From Sorangium cellulosum (GTDB lineage: Bacteria > Myxococcota_A > Polyangia > Polyangiales > Polyangiaceae): 64,000 bases of DNA. Position 1 is the first letter of the stretch. Every line of letters begins with the position of its first letter. The DNA lies in assembly GCF_004135735.1 (NCBI RefSeq), contig NZ_CP012670.1:3617501-3681500 (forward strand), given 5' to 3'. The position numbers were made by a program, and so were the translations under genes. Positions 17,726-26,474 of the stretch are shown piece after piece. The notes beneath the pieces are model-generated. The model saw only the letters and a program-made list of their open reading frames with translations, was not told the DNA's origin and did no database searches.

Positions 17726-18721
17726 ATGGACACGCTCACGCACGGGCTCCTCGGACTGGCGGTCGGCGCGACGCGTCGCCCCGACGTGAGGCCCGGCGAC
17801 GGGCGCGCGTCGCCGACCGACCGCGCCGTGCTCCTCGCGTGCGTGATCGCCGCCGAGCTGCCGGATCTCGATTACTTCTGGCCGGCGGGGGACGCGGTGC
17901 TGCGCACGCTGCGCGCGCACCGGGGGCCGTCGCACGCGCTCCTCTTCGCGCCCGTGGTGGCGGCGGTGGCGGCCGGGCTCGCCTGGCTCGTCCTGCGGCG
18001 GCGGGCGCGGTTCGGCCCCGTCTACGCCTTCAGCGTCCTCTCGGTCGTCGTCGCGCACCTCTTGCCGGATCTCTGGACCGGGTGGGGAACACGCCTGCTC
18101 CTCCCGTTCTCGGACGCGCGGCTGACCCTCGACTGGACCGGCGTGCTCGATCCGCTGGTCACGCTGCCGCTCGCCCTCGGCGCGCTCGTCGCGTGGCGCC
18201 GGCGGGCGCGCTGGCGGCGCGCGATCCTCGCCGGGGCCGCGGTCGCGGCCGTGTACGTCGGCGGCCGGATCGCCATGCAGCAGGTCCTCGTCGCCCGCGT
18301 CGCCGCCGCCCACCCGGAGGCGCAGCGCGTCGCCGTCTTCCCCGCGATGCTCGGCGTGACGAGATGGCGCTTCCTCGCGACGCACGAGGACACCTACGCC
18401 GCCGGCTCGGTCGGCCTGTTCGGCGGCGCGCCGACCGAGCAGCGCCGGGTCGCGCGCGCGCCGAGCGGCCCTGTCCCCGCCGACGTCGCGGCGGTCCCCA
18501 CCGTGCGGGAGGCGCTCGCCTGGGCGCGCTTCCCCGTGATCCGCCACGCCCCCGCCGAGGGCGGCGGGACCACCGTGCGCGTCGCCGACCTGCGCTACCA
18601 CCTCCGCGGCGAGCCGACGCTCGAGTTCGTCGTCGACATCGCCCCCGGCGGCGCGGTGACGCGCGCCCGCATGGAGCGCGGCGGCTCCGCGCGTGAGCTG
18701 CTCGACCGCTGGCGGAAGTAG
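17726..18721 (+). CDS. Membrane-bound metal-dependent hydrolase, YdjM family
   Basis: 331 residues. The start MDTLTHGLLGLAVGA and the motifs AAELPDLDYFW, HRGPSHALLF and VVAHLLPDLW match the YdjM/DUF457 (PF04307) family of inner-membrane proteins with conserved His and Asp residues in a zinc-dependent phospholipase-like arrangement. Five or so hydrophobic helices occupy the first 200 residues; the C-terminal 130 are soluble. Family members in enterobacteria are SOS-induced, but function is poorly known. Its stop lies 3 bases from the point where a minus-strand cyclase-like gene breaks off, so it marks a recombination junction. Confidence 0.8.
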   Translation: MDTLTHGLLGLAVGATRRPDVRPGDGRASPTDRAVLLACVIAAELPDLDYFWPAGDAVLRTLRAHRGPSHALLFAPVVAAVAAGLAWLVLRRRARFGPVYAFSVLSVVVAHLLPDLWTGWGTRLLLPFSDARLTLDWTGVLDPLVTLPLALGALVAWRRRARWRRAILAGAAVAAVYVGGRIAMQQVLVARVAAAHPEAQRVAVFPAMLGVTRWRFLATHEDTYAAGSVGLFGGAPTEQRRVARAPSGPVPADVAAVPTVREALAWARFPVIRHAPAEGGGTTVRVADLRYHLRGEPTLEFVVDIAPGGAVTRARMERGGSARELLDRWRK

Positions 18722-18724
18722 GCA

Positions 18725-19565
18725 CTGTCCGGCGAGCTGCGGCGCGGCCTGGGCGAGGGCGGCGGGCACCGAGACGCCCTCGACGCCGAGGCCGCGCCGG
18801 ACCTTCTGGAGCGGGAAGCCGGCGTAGCGCACGACGCGCACGTCGGGCCCGCTGGCGTAATGGCGAAGTCGCTGCCAGTGGCGCTGGGCGCTGTCGGCCC
18901 GGAAGGCAGGCGCGGCGGAAGGCGGCTCGAGCCGCGGGAACGCGTAGAGGATGCGATCGAGCCCGGCGCCCTCTCCGAGCTCGGCCATCTCGCGCCTCTC
19001 TGGCTCGCCGAGGGCGAGCGCGAGCTCCTCGGTCACCGCGACATGCCCCCTCGGGGCCTCGGCCGCGAGCTTCCGGCACGCCTCGAGCGCATCCCCCGAG
19101 AGCGTGCCCGTTGCCTCGTCCGCACGAACATACCCCAGGTGGGCGGCGACCCGGACCGGGAGGCCGAGCTCGGTCCGGGCTCGGCTCCACAGCTCCCTCG
19201 CCGCGCGGTACGTGTGCAGCGGGAGATCGGCGGGCGGGACGCCGCCGAGGACCAGCGTCAAGGCGTCCTGCTCCCACGCGAGCGGCTCGAGCGCGCCGAA
19301 CGCGCGCGCGATGTACTCGACACCCGCGGTGTACTGCGCCCGCTTCCGGAGCGGCTGCTCGTCCAGCGTGTCGCGCCACGGGAGCGCATCCTCGGGCAGC
19401 TCGACCCGCACGAGCCCCACCGGGGCACCCTCCCGGGGGAGAGCGGAGAGCCTCGAAGGCGCGCTCTCCGCCTGGCTGCGCTCCCGTCGCCGCGTCCGCC
19501 GGCTCCTCCGTGGATGCGGCGCGGTCGGTGAGACCAGGGGCCGCGTCCGGCGCTCCCGAGGTCAT
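18725..19565 (-). pseudogene. Broken gene: N-terminal cyclase-like domain, frameshifted and 3'-truncated
   Basis: An ATG at 19565 overlaps the upstream AlbA_2 gene stop (ATGA) and opens MTSGAPDAAPG for about 40 residues. The coding signal then changes frame near 19440, continuing as VGLVRVELPEDALPWRD to FPLQKVRRGLGVEG. That part resembles a nucleotide-cyclase-type domain (DALEACRKLAAEAPRGHVAVTEELALAL is like the adaptor end of class III cyclases). No stop is met: the frame runs into the antisense of the YdjM-family gene at 18721. The gene therefore has both a frameshift and a lost 3' end. Relatives may continue into an NTPase domain, but that is recollection and not visible here. Confidence 0.6.
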
Positions 19566-20590
19566 CTCGCCTCCTCGGCCATCCGCAACACCACGCGGAA
19601 GTGCCCTCCTTCGACGCTGAACTCGGGCTCGGGGAGCCCGCGTTCGCGCATGCGCGCGATCATCTCGGGGATCCCGATGCCGAGGCTCTCCTGACGGCGC
19701 GCGCGGGCGAGCAGCGACGAGATGACAGGGTTCCGGCGGAGGCTGATCCCGGCGATTCGGATGCTGTCGAGCGTGAGGTGGTTGAGCAGCCCCCCCGGGC
19801 TGATGATCTCGAGTCGATCGGAGAAGACGAAGAGCCGGACCTGCGAGGCGGCCCGGTAATCCCGGTGCGAGAGCGCGTTGACGAGCGCTTCCCTCAGCAC
19901 GACGTCCGGAATCCCTCGCTCGATGCGCTCGACGCCCGAGATGCGCGCCGGGGCCGGCGCGAAGGTCATCGCGTGATCGAGCTGCTGCAGCAGGTTGCCG
20001 CCGATCTCCTTGCGATCGGCGAACTCGCCGGAGACGCTGGCCCCCGGGAACCGGACCGCGGAGATCCGAGCGTCCGGGAACCACCGCTGCGGGTCCCCTC
20101 CGAAGAGGAGGAGACCCGAGACCGTGGGCACGCCGCCCGCTTCCACGCATTTCGAGGAGCGCAGATAGTGATCTCGTCGCGCGGGGGCGCCCGGCTCGTA
20201 CAGCGCGCGCAGGTAGCCGTCCACGGCTTCGAGATCGAGGTCGTCCAGGGTCGCGCCGTCGACCGGCAGCTCATCATGGTAGGCGTTCTGCGACTGGAGC
20301 ATCCGCACGAGCTCATCGCGTGTCGCTTCCCGCGCCATGCTCGCGTCGCGGATGTAGAAGACGTGGTCCGCGCGGTACGGACGGCCCGGGCTCGACGCCG
20401 GCACGTCGACGACGAGCAGCCGATGTCCGCCGATCTCCGCCTTGATGATCGGACACCAGATCGCCGGCGAGACCATCGTCTGGCAGACCTGCACCACGCG
20501 CAGCATGAGCGTGTCGGCCTCCTTGAGCGTGCCGACGCCGGTGACGCTCCCGTCGTCCTCGACGCCGAGGAAGAACCGGGAGGCGCTCAC
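19562..20590 (-). CDS. AlbA_2/Schlafen-type DNA-binding and ATPase protein, short N-terminus
   Basis: 342 residues from GTG 20590, overlapping the exporter gene stop by GTGA. FFLGVEDDGSVTGV is the second half of an AlbA_2 domain; the usual preceding segment (E-x-L-x-FK ... AFANTxGG) is absent because the gene starts inside the domain. The middle has HRLLVVDVPASSPGRPYRADHVFYIRDAS; the C-terminal half is the partner ATPase domain with VVLREALVNALSHRDY, LFVFSDRLEIISPGGL and QESLGIGIPEMIARM, a GHKL-like fold. Such proteins are transcription regulators or defence proteins. Coupling to a polysaccharide exporter is unusual and the shortened AlbA_2 domain may impair DNA binding. Confidence 0.78.
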   Translation of the reverse strand: MSASRFFLGVEDDGSVTGVGTLKEADTLMLRVVQVCQTMVSPAIWCPIIKAEIGGHRLLVVDVPASSPGRPYRADHVFYIRDASMAREATRDELVRMLQSQNAYHDELPVDGATLDDLDLEAVDGYLRALYEPGAPARRDHYLRSSKCVEAGGVPTVSGLLLFGGDPQRWFPDARISAVRFPGASVSGEFADRKEIGGNLLQQLDHAMTFAPAPARISGVERIERGIPDVVLREALVNALSHRDYRAASQVRLFVFSDRLEIISPGGLLNHLTLDSIRIAGISLRRNPVISSLLARARRQESLGIGIPEMIARMRERGLPEPEFSVEGGHFRVVLRMAEEAR

Positions 20591-21192
20591 GGCACCACCA
20601 CCGTGTCGTTCGTCTGCAGCGGCAGATCGGCGCGCAGATTCCCCTTCTCGACGACCTCCTCGAACACGAACGGAATCCGCCGCTCGCCGTGCGCGTCACG
20701 CCGGACGATCACCACGGCGTCGGGATCGGCGAAGCGCGTGAACCCGCCCGCCAGGGCGAGCGCCTGGAGCACCGTGATCTGCGCCCGCGGCGTGAACTCG
20801 CCCGGGCGCGAGACCTCGCCCATCACGAAGACCCGGTAGCTGTGGAGCTCGGCCACCTCCACGCTGACGACCGGCTTCTCGTGATAAAACTTCGCCGCCT
20901 GATTCGCGATCTCCTCGGCGATGGCCGTGACGGTGCGCCCTCCCGCCATCACGTCGCCGATGAGCGGGACCGTGATGAACCCGTCTGGCCGCACCGTGAC
21001 GCGCTGGCTCAGCGCCTCGTTCTTCCAGGCGCGCACCTCCAGCACGTCGCCGGGGCCGACCGCGTAGGCGCGGGTCGCGCGGCGCTCCGCCTCGAAGTCG
21101 TACCGGGGCGCGCGCGCGCGGCAACCCGAGTGCGCGACGAGGACCCCGAGGGCGGAGCAGAGCAGTGCAATCCGGGCACAGCGAGAGCGCAT
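20587..21192 (-). CDS. Polysaccharide export outer-membrane lipoprotein (Wza-like)
   Basis: 201 residues from ATG 21192, with AAGGAGG eleven bases upstream. The signal peptide ends HSGC (lipobox). A poly_export domain follows (AYAVGPGDVLEVRAWKNEALSQRVTVRPDGFITVPLIGDV) and then one SLBB domain (HSYRVFVMGEVSRPGEFTPRAQITVLQALALAGGFT). It should form the periplasmic/outer-membrane channel for exopolysaccharide. It is shorter than E. coli Wza, as usual for single-SLBB myxobacterial versions. It heads a minus-strand unit with the AlbA_2 gene and is divergent from a Wzy/WaaL-like membrane protein, together suggesting an exopolysaccharide locus. A Wzc-like partner lies at 45.9 kb. Confidence 0.88.
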   Translation of the reverse strand: MRSRCARIALLCSALGVLVAHSGCRARAPRYDFEAERRATRAYAVGPGDVLEVRAWKNEALSQRVTVRPDGFITVPLIGDVMAGGRTVTAIAEEIANQAAKFYHEKPVVSVEVAELHSYRVFVMGEVSRPGEFTPRAQITVLQALALAGGFTRFADPDAVVIVRRDAHGERRIPFVFEEVVEKGNLRADLPLQTNDTVVVP

Positions 21193-21505
21193 CGGTTTCC
21201 CAGCCTCCTTGATGTCGCCGCGGACCAGCAAACACCGATCCCGCGGCCGCGCTCCGCGCCCGGTCCCTCCGCGCGCGGCGGCGCTCTCCGCGCTCCGCGC
21301 CTGGTCCCTCCGCGCCCGTCGCGGCGCTCTGGGTGCCCGCCGCGGCGCTTCCCGCGTGCCGGCCCGGGCCCGGGTGCTAGATCGGTCGCGCGGAAGGGGG
21401 GAATGCGCGCCGCGCCTCATCGCGCCTGCGCCGGGCGCCTCCCCGCGGCCGCCTCGCGGAGGCGGCGCGGGCGACCCGCGCGCGGCGCTCGCGGCGCACC
21501 ACATC
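21193..21505. other. Divergent intergenic region with GC-rich direct repeats
   Basis: Contains the upstream regions of the Wza-like and O-antigen-ligase-like genes. Two imperfect copies of a roughly 42-base unit (GCTCCGCGCCYGGTCCCTCC core) lie near 21252 and 21294. No clear promoter boxes were recognised; part of the sequence may instead belong to a longer N-terminus of the plus-strand gene. Confidence 0.4.
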
Positions 21506-22975
21506 ATGGCAGCGTGGGTCGTGTGCGCGCTGTGCGCGCTCGTCATCATCAAGCCGCAGGAGTTCATCCCGGAGCTCGCGGGCATTCCGCTCGTGCACGC
21601 CGCGTTCGGGCTCACCCTTCTCTGCGTCGCCCTCGACGTCGTGTGGCGGCGGCTCAGGCCGGCGCTCGCCCCCCAGATCGTTTACGCGCTCGCGTTCCTC
21701 GCCTGGGCGGCCCTCACCACCGCGCTCAAGCGCCCGGCCGCGCTCGAGGAGCGCGGGATGCAGCTCGCGACCGTCGCGGGCATCTTCGTCGCGATCGCCC
21801 TCGCCGCCGCCTCGCCGCGCGGGCTGCGCCTGTTCGCGGTGCTGTTCGTGGGCTGCGCCGTCCTCACCGCCGCGGTCGCGCTCGTGCAGGCGTTCGAGCC
21901 GTACGGCTGCATGCTCGCCGCGCCCGACGACTGGTTCGGGAGGGGCGAGCTCGAGCCGGATGGTCGGCCCTGCGAGACCAGCCTCGACTGCCGCAAGGAT
22001 CCGCCGATCCCCGACGGCAATTACCGGTGCGAGCGCCCCGGGCCGCTCCGCACGTCGACCATCGACGGCCGCGTCCGGTACCGCGGCTCGCTCGCCGATC
22101 CCAACGAGCTCTCGCTGATGGCGGGCATGGCGATCCCGTTCGCGATCGCGCTCGCCGAGCGGCCCCCGCGCCCGCGCGCGCCCTCGCGCCGGCGTCCGCC
22201 CCGCCGCGCGGGCCCCGCGCCGGCGCTGCCCCTCCTGCTCACCGATCGGCTGCTCTCGCGCGTGGCCGGGGCGCTGCGCGCGCTCCCCGTGGCGGCGATC
22301 ATCGCCCTGATCGGCGCGGCGGTCGTCCTGTCGCGATCGCGGTCGGGGCTCATCGTGTACCTGGCGGTCCTCGGCCTCGACTTCATCCGGCGCAGCGGCG
22401 TCGTGGGCGTCGTCGTCGCCTGCTTCGTGGGGCCGCCCATGCTGCTCCTCGGCGGCCGGAGCGGCGAGGAGGCGAGCGAGAGCTCGGAGGAGCGCGTCGC
22501 GCTGCTCCGGGAAGCGTTCGCGATGATCCGGCGCACCAAGGGGATCGGCGTCGGCGCAGGGCAGTTCGGCGACGAGTCGTCGTTCGGCCTGACCGCCCAC
22601 AACTCGTACCTGCTCTCCGCGGCCGAGACGGGCTTGCTCGGGATGTGCCTGTTCGCGCTCGTCCTCTACGCCTCGCTCAAGGTGCCGCTCGCGATCTGGC
22701 TGGGCGACTTCGACGTCGATCCGGCGGTCAGGCAGCTCGCGCCCGCGATCCTCGTGAGCCTGTGCGGCGCCCTGATAGGCATCTTCTTCCTGTCGTGGGC
22801 CTACAAGGACGTTCTCTACATGGCGCTCGGCGCCTCCGCGGCCCTCTACGGCGCCGCGCGGGCCGGGGACCGCCGCGTCTCGGTGCGCGTGTCCGCGAAG
22901 GAGGTCTTGCTCGTGTGCGGCGGCATGTTCGCCCTGCTCGTGGCGCTCAATATCCTCCTCCGGTTCGTCGGATGA
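21506..22975 (+). CDS. O-antigen ligase/polymerase-like membrane protein (Wzy/WaaL superfamily)
   Basis: 489 residues from ATG 21506, where the first hydrophobic helix begins (MAAWVVCALCALVIIKPQEFIP); a longer frame upstream is Arg/Pro-rich and unlikely, and the ribosome site is weak. About ten membrane helices flank a large periplasmic loop. Diagnostic segments are SLADPNELSLMAGMAIPFAI, VVLSRSRSGLIVYLAVLGLDF and TKGIGVGAGQF ... LTAHNSYLLSAAETGLLG, matching the Wzy_C/O-antigen ligase domain that joins or polymerises polysaccharide repeat units on undecaprenyl lipid. Divergence from a Wza-like exporter supports a capsule or exopolysaccharide role. The loop between helices contains several Cys residues (FEPYGCM, CETSLDCRKD), possibly disulphide-linked. 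Confidence 0.85.
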   Translation: MAAWVVCALCALVIIKPQEFIPELAGIPLVHAAFGLTLLCVALDVVWRRLRPALAPQIVYALAFLAWAALTTALKRPAALEERGMQLATVAGIFVAIALAAASPRGLRLFAVLFVGCAVLTAAVALVQAFEPYGCMLAAPDDWFGRGELEPDGRPCETSLDCRKDPPIPDGNYRCERPGPLRTSTIDGRVRYRGSLADPNELSLMAGMAIPFAIALAERPPRPRAPSRRRPPRRAGPAPALPLLLTDRLLSRVAGALRALPVAAIIALIGAAVVLSRSRSGLIVYLAVLGLDFIRRSGVVGVVVACFVGPPMLLLGGRSGEEASESSEERVALLREAFAMIRRTKGIGVGAGQFGDESSFGLTAHNSYLLSAAETGLLGMCLFALVLYASLKVPLAIWLGDFDVDPAVRQLAPAILVSLCGALIGIFFLSWAYKDVLYMALGASAALYGAARAGDRRVSVRVSAKEVLLVCGGMFALLVALNILLRFVG

Positions 22976-23125
22976 GCGCGCCGCCCCGCGGGAGGCGCGA
23001 GGTCGAGCGTGGGTGGCGTCCCGGGCCGGCGAGAGGGCGCCGCGGTTCACCGGCGGCTTCGAGGCGCTCGCGCGCTTCTCCGAGGGCTCCCACGCGGAGG
23101 CCGCGCTCGCGCGCCGGCTCCGCCG

Positions 23126-24043
23126 CTACACCGTCCCCGCGCTTCTCTCCATCTCCGACGCGCAGACAGCGCGAACGCATGCTCGTAACCAGCGGTGTGC
23201 CGGATCGGCGTCCATTCGGGGGTGCCACAGCATGGACACGGTGAACTCGATCGCAGGCACCGGGAGGCGGAAGCTGAACATCCCATCGCGTAGACTTGCC
23301 GTATGGCGATCCGGCACCGTGGCCACCAGATCCGAAGCCCGCGCCAGCGACAGCGCGGCTGAAAAGCCGCCGACGATGGTCCCGACCTTCCGAACGAGGC
23401 CGGGGGGCAGGAAGGGTCGCTCGACGGCGCCGTCCTCATGGCCGCTGCGCGAGACGATGACGTGGTGCGCTCCGGCATAGCCCTTGGCGGTCGGCTTGCC
23501 GGCGCTCAGACGATGCCCGGCTCGCACGACACCGACCAGCCGGTCACGGAACAAGGCCTGGCTGCGCACCTCCGGACCAAGGGACGCCTCGATGACGCCG
23601 GTCTCCAGATCGACCCGACCGTCGCGGAGGGGCGCGCTGTCCTTGTCGGGCTTCTGGAGGAAATGGAGGCGCACCCCCGGGGCCTCCTCGCCGATCCGTG
23701 CCAGCAGGTCAGGGCCGAAGCTCTCCACGAAGCCATCACTGGTCCGCAGGGTGAAGGTCCGAGCGAGCCTGGTCAGGTCAATCGCCTGATCCGGCCGCAA
23801 GACGGCCCCGGCGTCCTCGACGAGCTGGTGAACCCGCTCGCGCAAGGCCAGCGCTCGAGGCGTCAGGACCAGGCGGCGGCCCGCTCTGACGAGGAGCGGA
23901 TCACCGGTCGTCTCTCGCAGGCGAGCCAGCGCGCGGCTCATCGCCGAGGGGCTGAGCCGCAACCGCTGCGCTGCGCGCGCCACGCTACCTTCCGCCAGGA
24001 GCACGTCGAGCGTGATGAGCAGGTTGAGATCGGGGGACGACAC
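23126..24043 (-). CDS. LysR family transcriptional regulator
   Basis: 305 residues from GTG 24043 (VSSPDLNLLITLDVLLAEGSVARAAQRLRLSPSAMSRALARLRE), a canonical LysR winged helix-turn-helix. The C-terminal ligand-binding domain follows (TLRTSDGFVESFGPDLLARI ... GVRLHFLQKPDKD). The SPSAMSRAL recognition helix is of the NodD/PA0477 type. It is divergent from a cupin-MFS operon and presumably controls it; the 219-base gap should hold its binding sites, though no exact T-N11-A site was settled on. Ligand unknown. A longer upstream frame exists but lacks similarity to the family. Confidence 0.9.
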   Translation of the reverse strand: MSSPDLNLLITLDVLLAEGSVARAAQRLRLSPSAMSRALARLRETTGDPLLVRAGRRLVLTPRALALRERVHQLVEDAGAVLRPDQAIDLTRLARTFTLRTSDGFVESFGPDLLARIGEEAPGVRLHFLQKPDKDSAPLRDGRVDLETGVIEASLGPEVRSQALFRDRLVGVVRAGHRLSAGKPTAKGYAGAHHVIVSRSGHEDGAVERPFLPPGLVRKVGTIVGGFSAALSLARASDLVATVPDRHTASLRDGMFSFRLPVPAIEFTVSMLWHPRMDADPAHRWLRACVRAVCASEMERSAGTV

Positions 24044-24262
24044 GCCCCGAACATAGCACGAACCTTGGTATCCTTCCGGCAAGGCGCATCCCGACGCGGA
24101 GCAGGCAAGCTCGCGGGCCCCCGCTCCAGCGCCCCGGACACCTCTTCGCCGATGCGGACCATCCCATGGCGTCCGACGCACGGACACCATGCAAACGCCG
24201 CGCGTTCCGCCATGCCGTGCGCCCCTCTACGCTTCCGAGACGCTTCGACGAAGGGAACGACG

Positions 24263-24808
24263 ATGGCCAACAGCGCTCTGCAGACATTCATCGACGGCAC
24301 GAAGGCGGCCTGGGGGCCGCTGACCAGCGAGCTGGTCGCCGCGTGCCGCCAGCGCCTGGAGACTCTTCTCGAGGCTTCGCCCGAGGAGGCGTGGCTCGCG
24401 GCGCTCCACCGGAGCGCGCCCGCCCAAGAGGAGCTGTATCGCGACCCCACCCATGGGTTTGTGCTCCTCGCGCACACCGAGCACGCCGGGCTCTACCGGC
24501 CACCCCACGATCACGGCAGAGGGTGGGTGATCTATGCGATGCAGCAGGGCGAGATCGAGATGGGGACCTACGCGCGCGTGGAGGACCCGGACGGCCGGGT
24601 CCGGCTGGTGAAGAGGGGCTCGACCTCGGTGCGGGCCGGCCAGGTCCAGGTGTACCTCCCCGGCGACATTCACGACACGCGGTGCATGACGAGCTCGGCC
24701 CTGCTCTTCCGCTTCACGGAGCGAGACCTGAGGGTCGAGGACCGGCGAGAGCACCGGGTCACCCGGTATGTCGAACGCGACGGCGTCTGGACCACGGCGG
24801 CGGCATGA
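24263..24808 (+). CDS. Cupin-fold protein (cysteine-dioxygenase-like small enzyme)
   Basis: 181 residues from ATG 24263. The motif PPHDHGRGWVIYAMQQGEIEMGTY has the H-x-H ... E spacing of cupins, and a second His lies in VYLPGDIHDTRCM, giving a likely 3-His/1-Glu iron site. This arrangement is seen in small metal-dependent enzymes of the double-stranded beta-helix superfamily that oxidise thiols or bind small ligands. It overlaps the next gene, an MFS exporter, by ATGA, so enzyme and pump are made together. The substrate is likely the ligand of the divergent LysR. No signal peptide. Confidence 0.75.
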   Translation: MANSALQTFIDGTKAAWGPLTSELVAACRQRLETLLEASPEEAWLAALHRSAPAQEELYRDPTHGFVLLAHTEHAGLYRPPHDHGRGWVIYAMQQGEIEMGTYARVEDPDGRVRLVKRGSTSVRAGQVQVYLPGDIHDTRCMTSSALLFRFTERDLRVEDRREHRVTRYVERDGVWTTAAA

Positions 24809-26313
24809 CCGACCTTCCCGCCGAAGGGCGGGCCGCGACGGCCTCCCTCGACCGATCCACGCCACAGCAGGCCCACGCCGACGCCGGGCTGCCATCGCCG
24901 CGGCGCGCCTTCGCGATCGCCGCCGTGCTGAGCGCCATGAGCCTGGTGGTGCTCGATGCGGGCATGACCAGCGTCGCCTTGCCGACGATGGCCCGCGCGC
25001 TGGACGCCACGCCGTCCCTGGCGGTCCTCGTCATCACCGCGTACCAGACCGCGCTCGTCATGGCGCTCCTTCCCTGCGCGGCCCTCGGTGAACGGCTCGG
25101 CTATCGGCGGGTGTTCGTCTGGGGGGTCGCCCTCTTCACGGCGGCGTCCGCGCTGTGCGCCCTGTCGCCCTCGCTGCCCTGGCTCGTCGCCGCCCGGTTC
25201 GTCCAGGGCCTCGGCGGCGCCGCGGTGATGGCGCTGGGGGTCGCCCTCTTGCGGTTCTCCGTTCCTCCGAAGCAGCTCGGCGCCGCCATCGGCTGGAACG
25301 CGCTGACGGTCGCGCTCTCGTCGGCCGCGAGCCCCGCCGCCGGCGCCCTGATCCTGGCGGGGATGGGCTGGCCCTGGCTCTTCCTGGTGAAGCTCCCCGT
25401 GGGCGCGACGGCGCTGCTGGCCGCGCGCGCGCTCCCGCCGGTCGCCGGAACGGCGCGACGGATCGACGGGCGCAGCGTGGCGCTGAACGGCGTCGCCTTT
25501 GCGCTGCTCGTCATCGGAGCGGAGCTCTCGCCGACACGGCCGCTCGCGGCCGGCCTGCTGCTCGCGCTGGCGGCGATCGCCGTGATGGGGCTGGTCCGTC
25601 GGGAGATGCCGAAGGCCGCCCCGATGATCCCGCTCGACCTGCTGCGCGGCAGATCGTTCCGGATCTCGGTGGTCGCCTCGGTGTGTTGTTTTGCGGGCCA
25701 GACGGCGGGCCTGGTGGCGCTTCCCTTCTACCTGCAACACCAGCTCGGGCAGACGCCGCTCGTGGCCGGGATCTATATGACGCCCTGGCCGCTGAGCGTC
25801 GCCGCGACAGCCGTCGTCGCCGGTCGCCTTGCGGACCGCATCCCGACGGCGTGGCTCTGCGCTGTCGGCGGCGCCTGCCTCGCCCTCGGCCTGGCGGCGA
25901 CCGCCCTGTGGCCGCCGCAGGGCGACCCTCGGCCGCTCCTTGCGTTCGCCATCGTCTGCGGCCTGGGGTTCGGCCTCTTTCAGGTGCCGAACAACCGCAC
26001 CCTGTTCCTTTCCGCGCCGCCGGAGCGGAGCGGCGCGGCCGGCGGCATGCAAGGCACCGCTCGTCTGACCGGTCAGACGGCAGGGGCGGTTCTCATGACC
26101 GTGCTCTTCACCACGACCTCCCTCGACCTGGCGCCTCGGGTCGGGCTCGGGATCGGAGCCGTACTGGCCCTGGCCGCCGGCATCGTGAGCGCAACGCGAG
26201 GTCCGGCACGGGGGGCGTCCGCTCGTGCTGACGCCCGCCTGGGGCGAGCGCGCCCGCGCCGCGTGACGCAGCCGTGCTGGCCAGGAAACAGGACAAATCT
26301 CGACAGGATCTAG
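24805..26313 (+). CDS. MFS transporter, DHA2 (EmrB/QacA) type drug-proton antiporter
   Basis: 502 residues with about 14 hydrophobic helices. Helix 1 has SLVVLDAGMTSVALPTMARAL (DHA motif D), the loop 2-3 motif is GERLGYRRVFVWG (motif A), and helix 5 has a Pro/Gly-rich antiporter-like segment (NALTVALSSAASPAAGALIL). It should export a small hydrophobic compound in exchange for protons at the inner membrane. The start at 24805 overlaps the cupin gene stop. The last 35 residues are Arg-rich and polar, extending beyond the membrane domain. Regulation by the divergent LysR is likely. Confidence 0.9.
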   Translation: MTDLPAEGRAATASLDRSTPQQAHADAGLPSPRRAFAIAAVLSAMSLVVLDAGMTSVALPTMARALDATPSLAVLVITAYQTALVMALLPCAALGERLGYRRVFVWGVALFTAASALCALSPSLPWLVAARFVQGLGGAAVMALGVALLRFSVPPKQLGAAIGWNALTVALSSAASPAAGALILAGMGWPWLFLVKLPVGATALLAARALPPVAGTARRIDGRSVALNGVAFALLVIGAELSPTRPLAAGLLLALAAIAVMGLVRREMPKAAPMIPLDLLRGRSFRISVVASVCCFAGQTAGLVALPFYLQHQLGQTPLVAGIYMTPWPLSVAATAVVAGRLADRIPTAWLCAVGGACLALGLAATALWPPQGDPRPLLAFAIVCGLGFGLFQVPNNRTLFLSAPPERSGAAGGMQGTARLTGQTAGAVLMTVLFTTTSLDLAPRVGLGIGAVLALAAGIVSATRGPARGASARADARLGRARPRRVTQPCWPGNRTNLDRI

Positions 26314-26324
26314 AAAAGTGACTC

Positions 26325-26474
26325 ATGTTTCAGGCTAATCTCAGGCTGCATCAAGAGAAACATTGCCTGTATCTGGATTATGAAGGGCTTGATCGAGAAA
26401 ATAGATTCATGAAACCAGGTCGATACACCCTGGATCCAGATAAAATGTTCATGAATCGAGCCAATATGGCCTGA
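26325..26474 (+). CDS. Possible 49-residue ORFan in a low-GC islet
   Basis: An intact frame beginning MFQANLRLHQEKHCLYLDYE and ending NRANMA, within a roughly 160-base block of about 42% G+C, strikingly different from its surroundings. It has no signal peptide or helix and no known family; a weak AAAAGTG precedes it. The reverse strand is also open through the block (ending SLKHESLF), and the DNA contains nested inverted repeats (GATTCATGAA/TTCATGAATC, TATCTGGAT/ATCCAGATA), so it may be a structured element rather than a gene. Confidence 0.3.
   Translation: MFQANLRLHQEKHCLYLDYEGLDRENRFMKPGRYTLDPDKMFMNRANMA

Noticed and set aside
17534..18724. Continuation of the cyclase-like minus frame through the YdjM-type gene
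   Set aside because: The translated sequence there has shadow composition and no domain; the plus-strand YdjM-type protein has clear family motifs.
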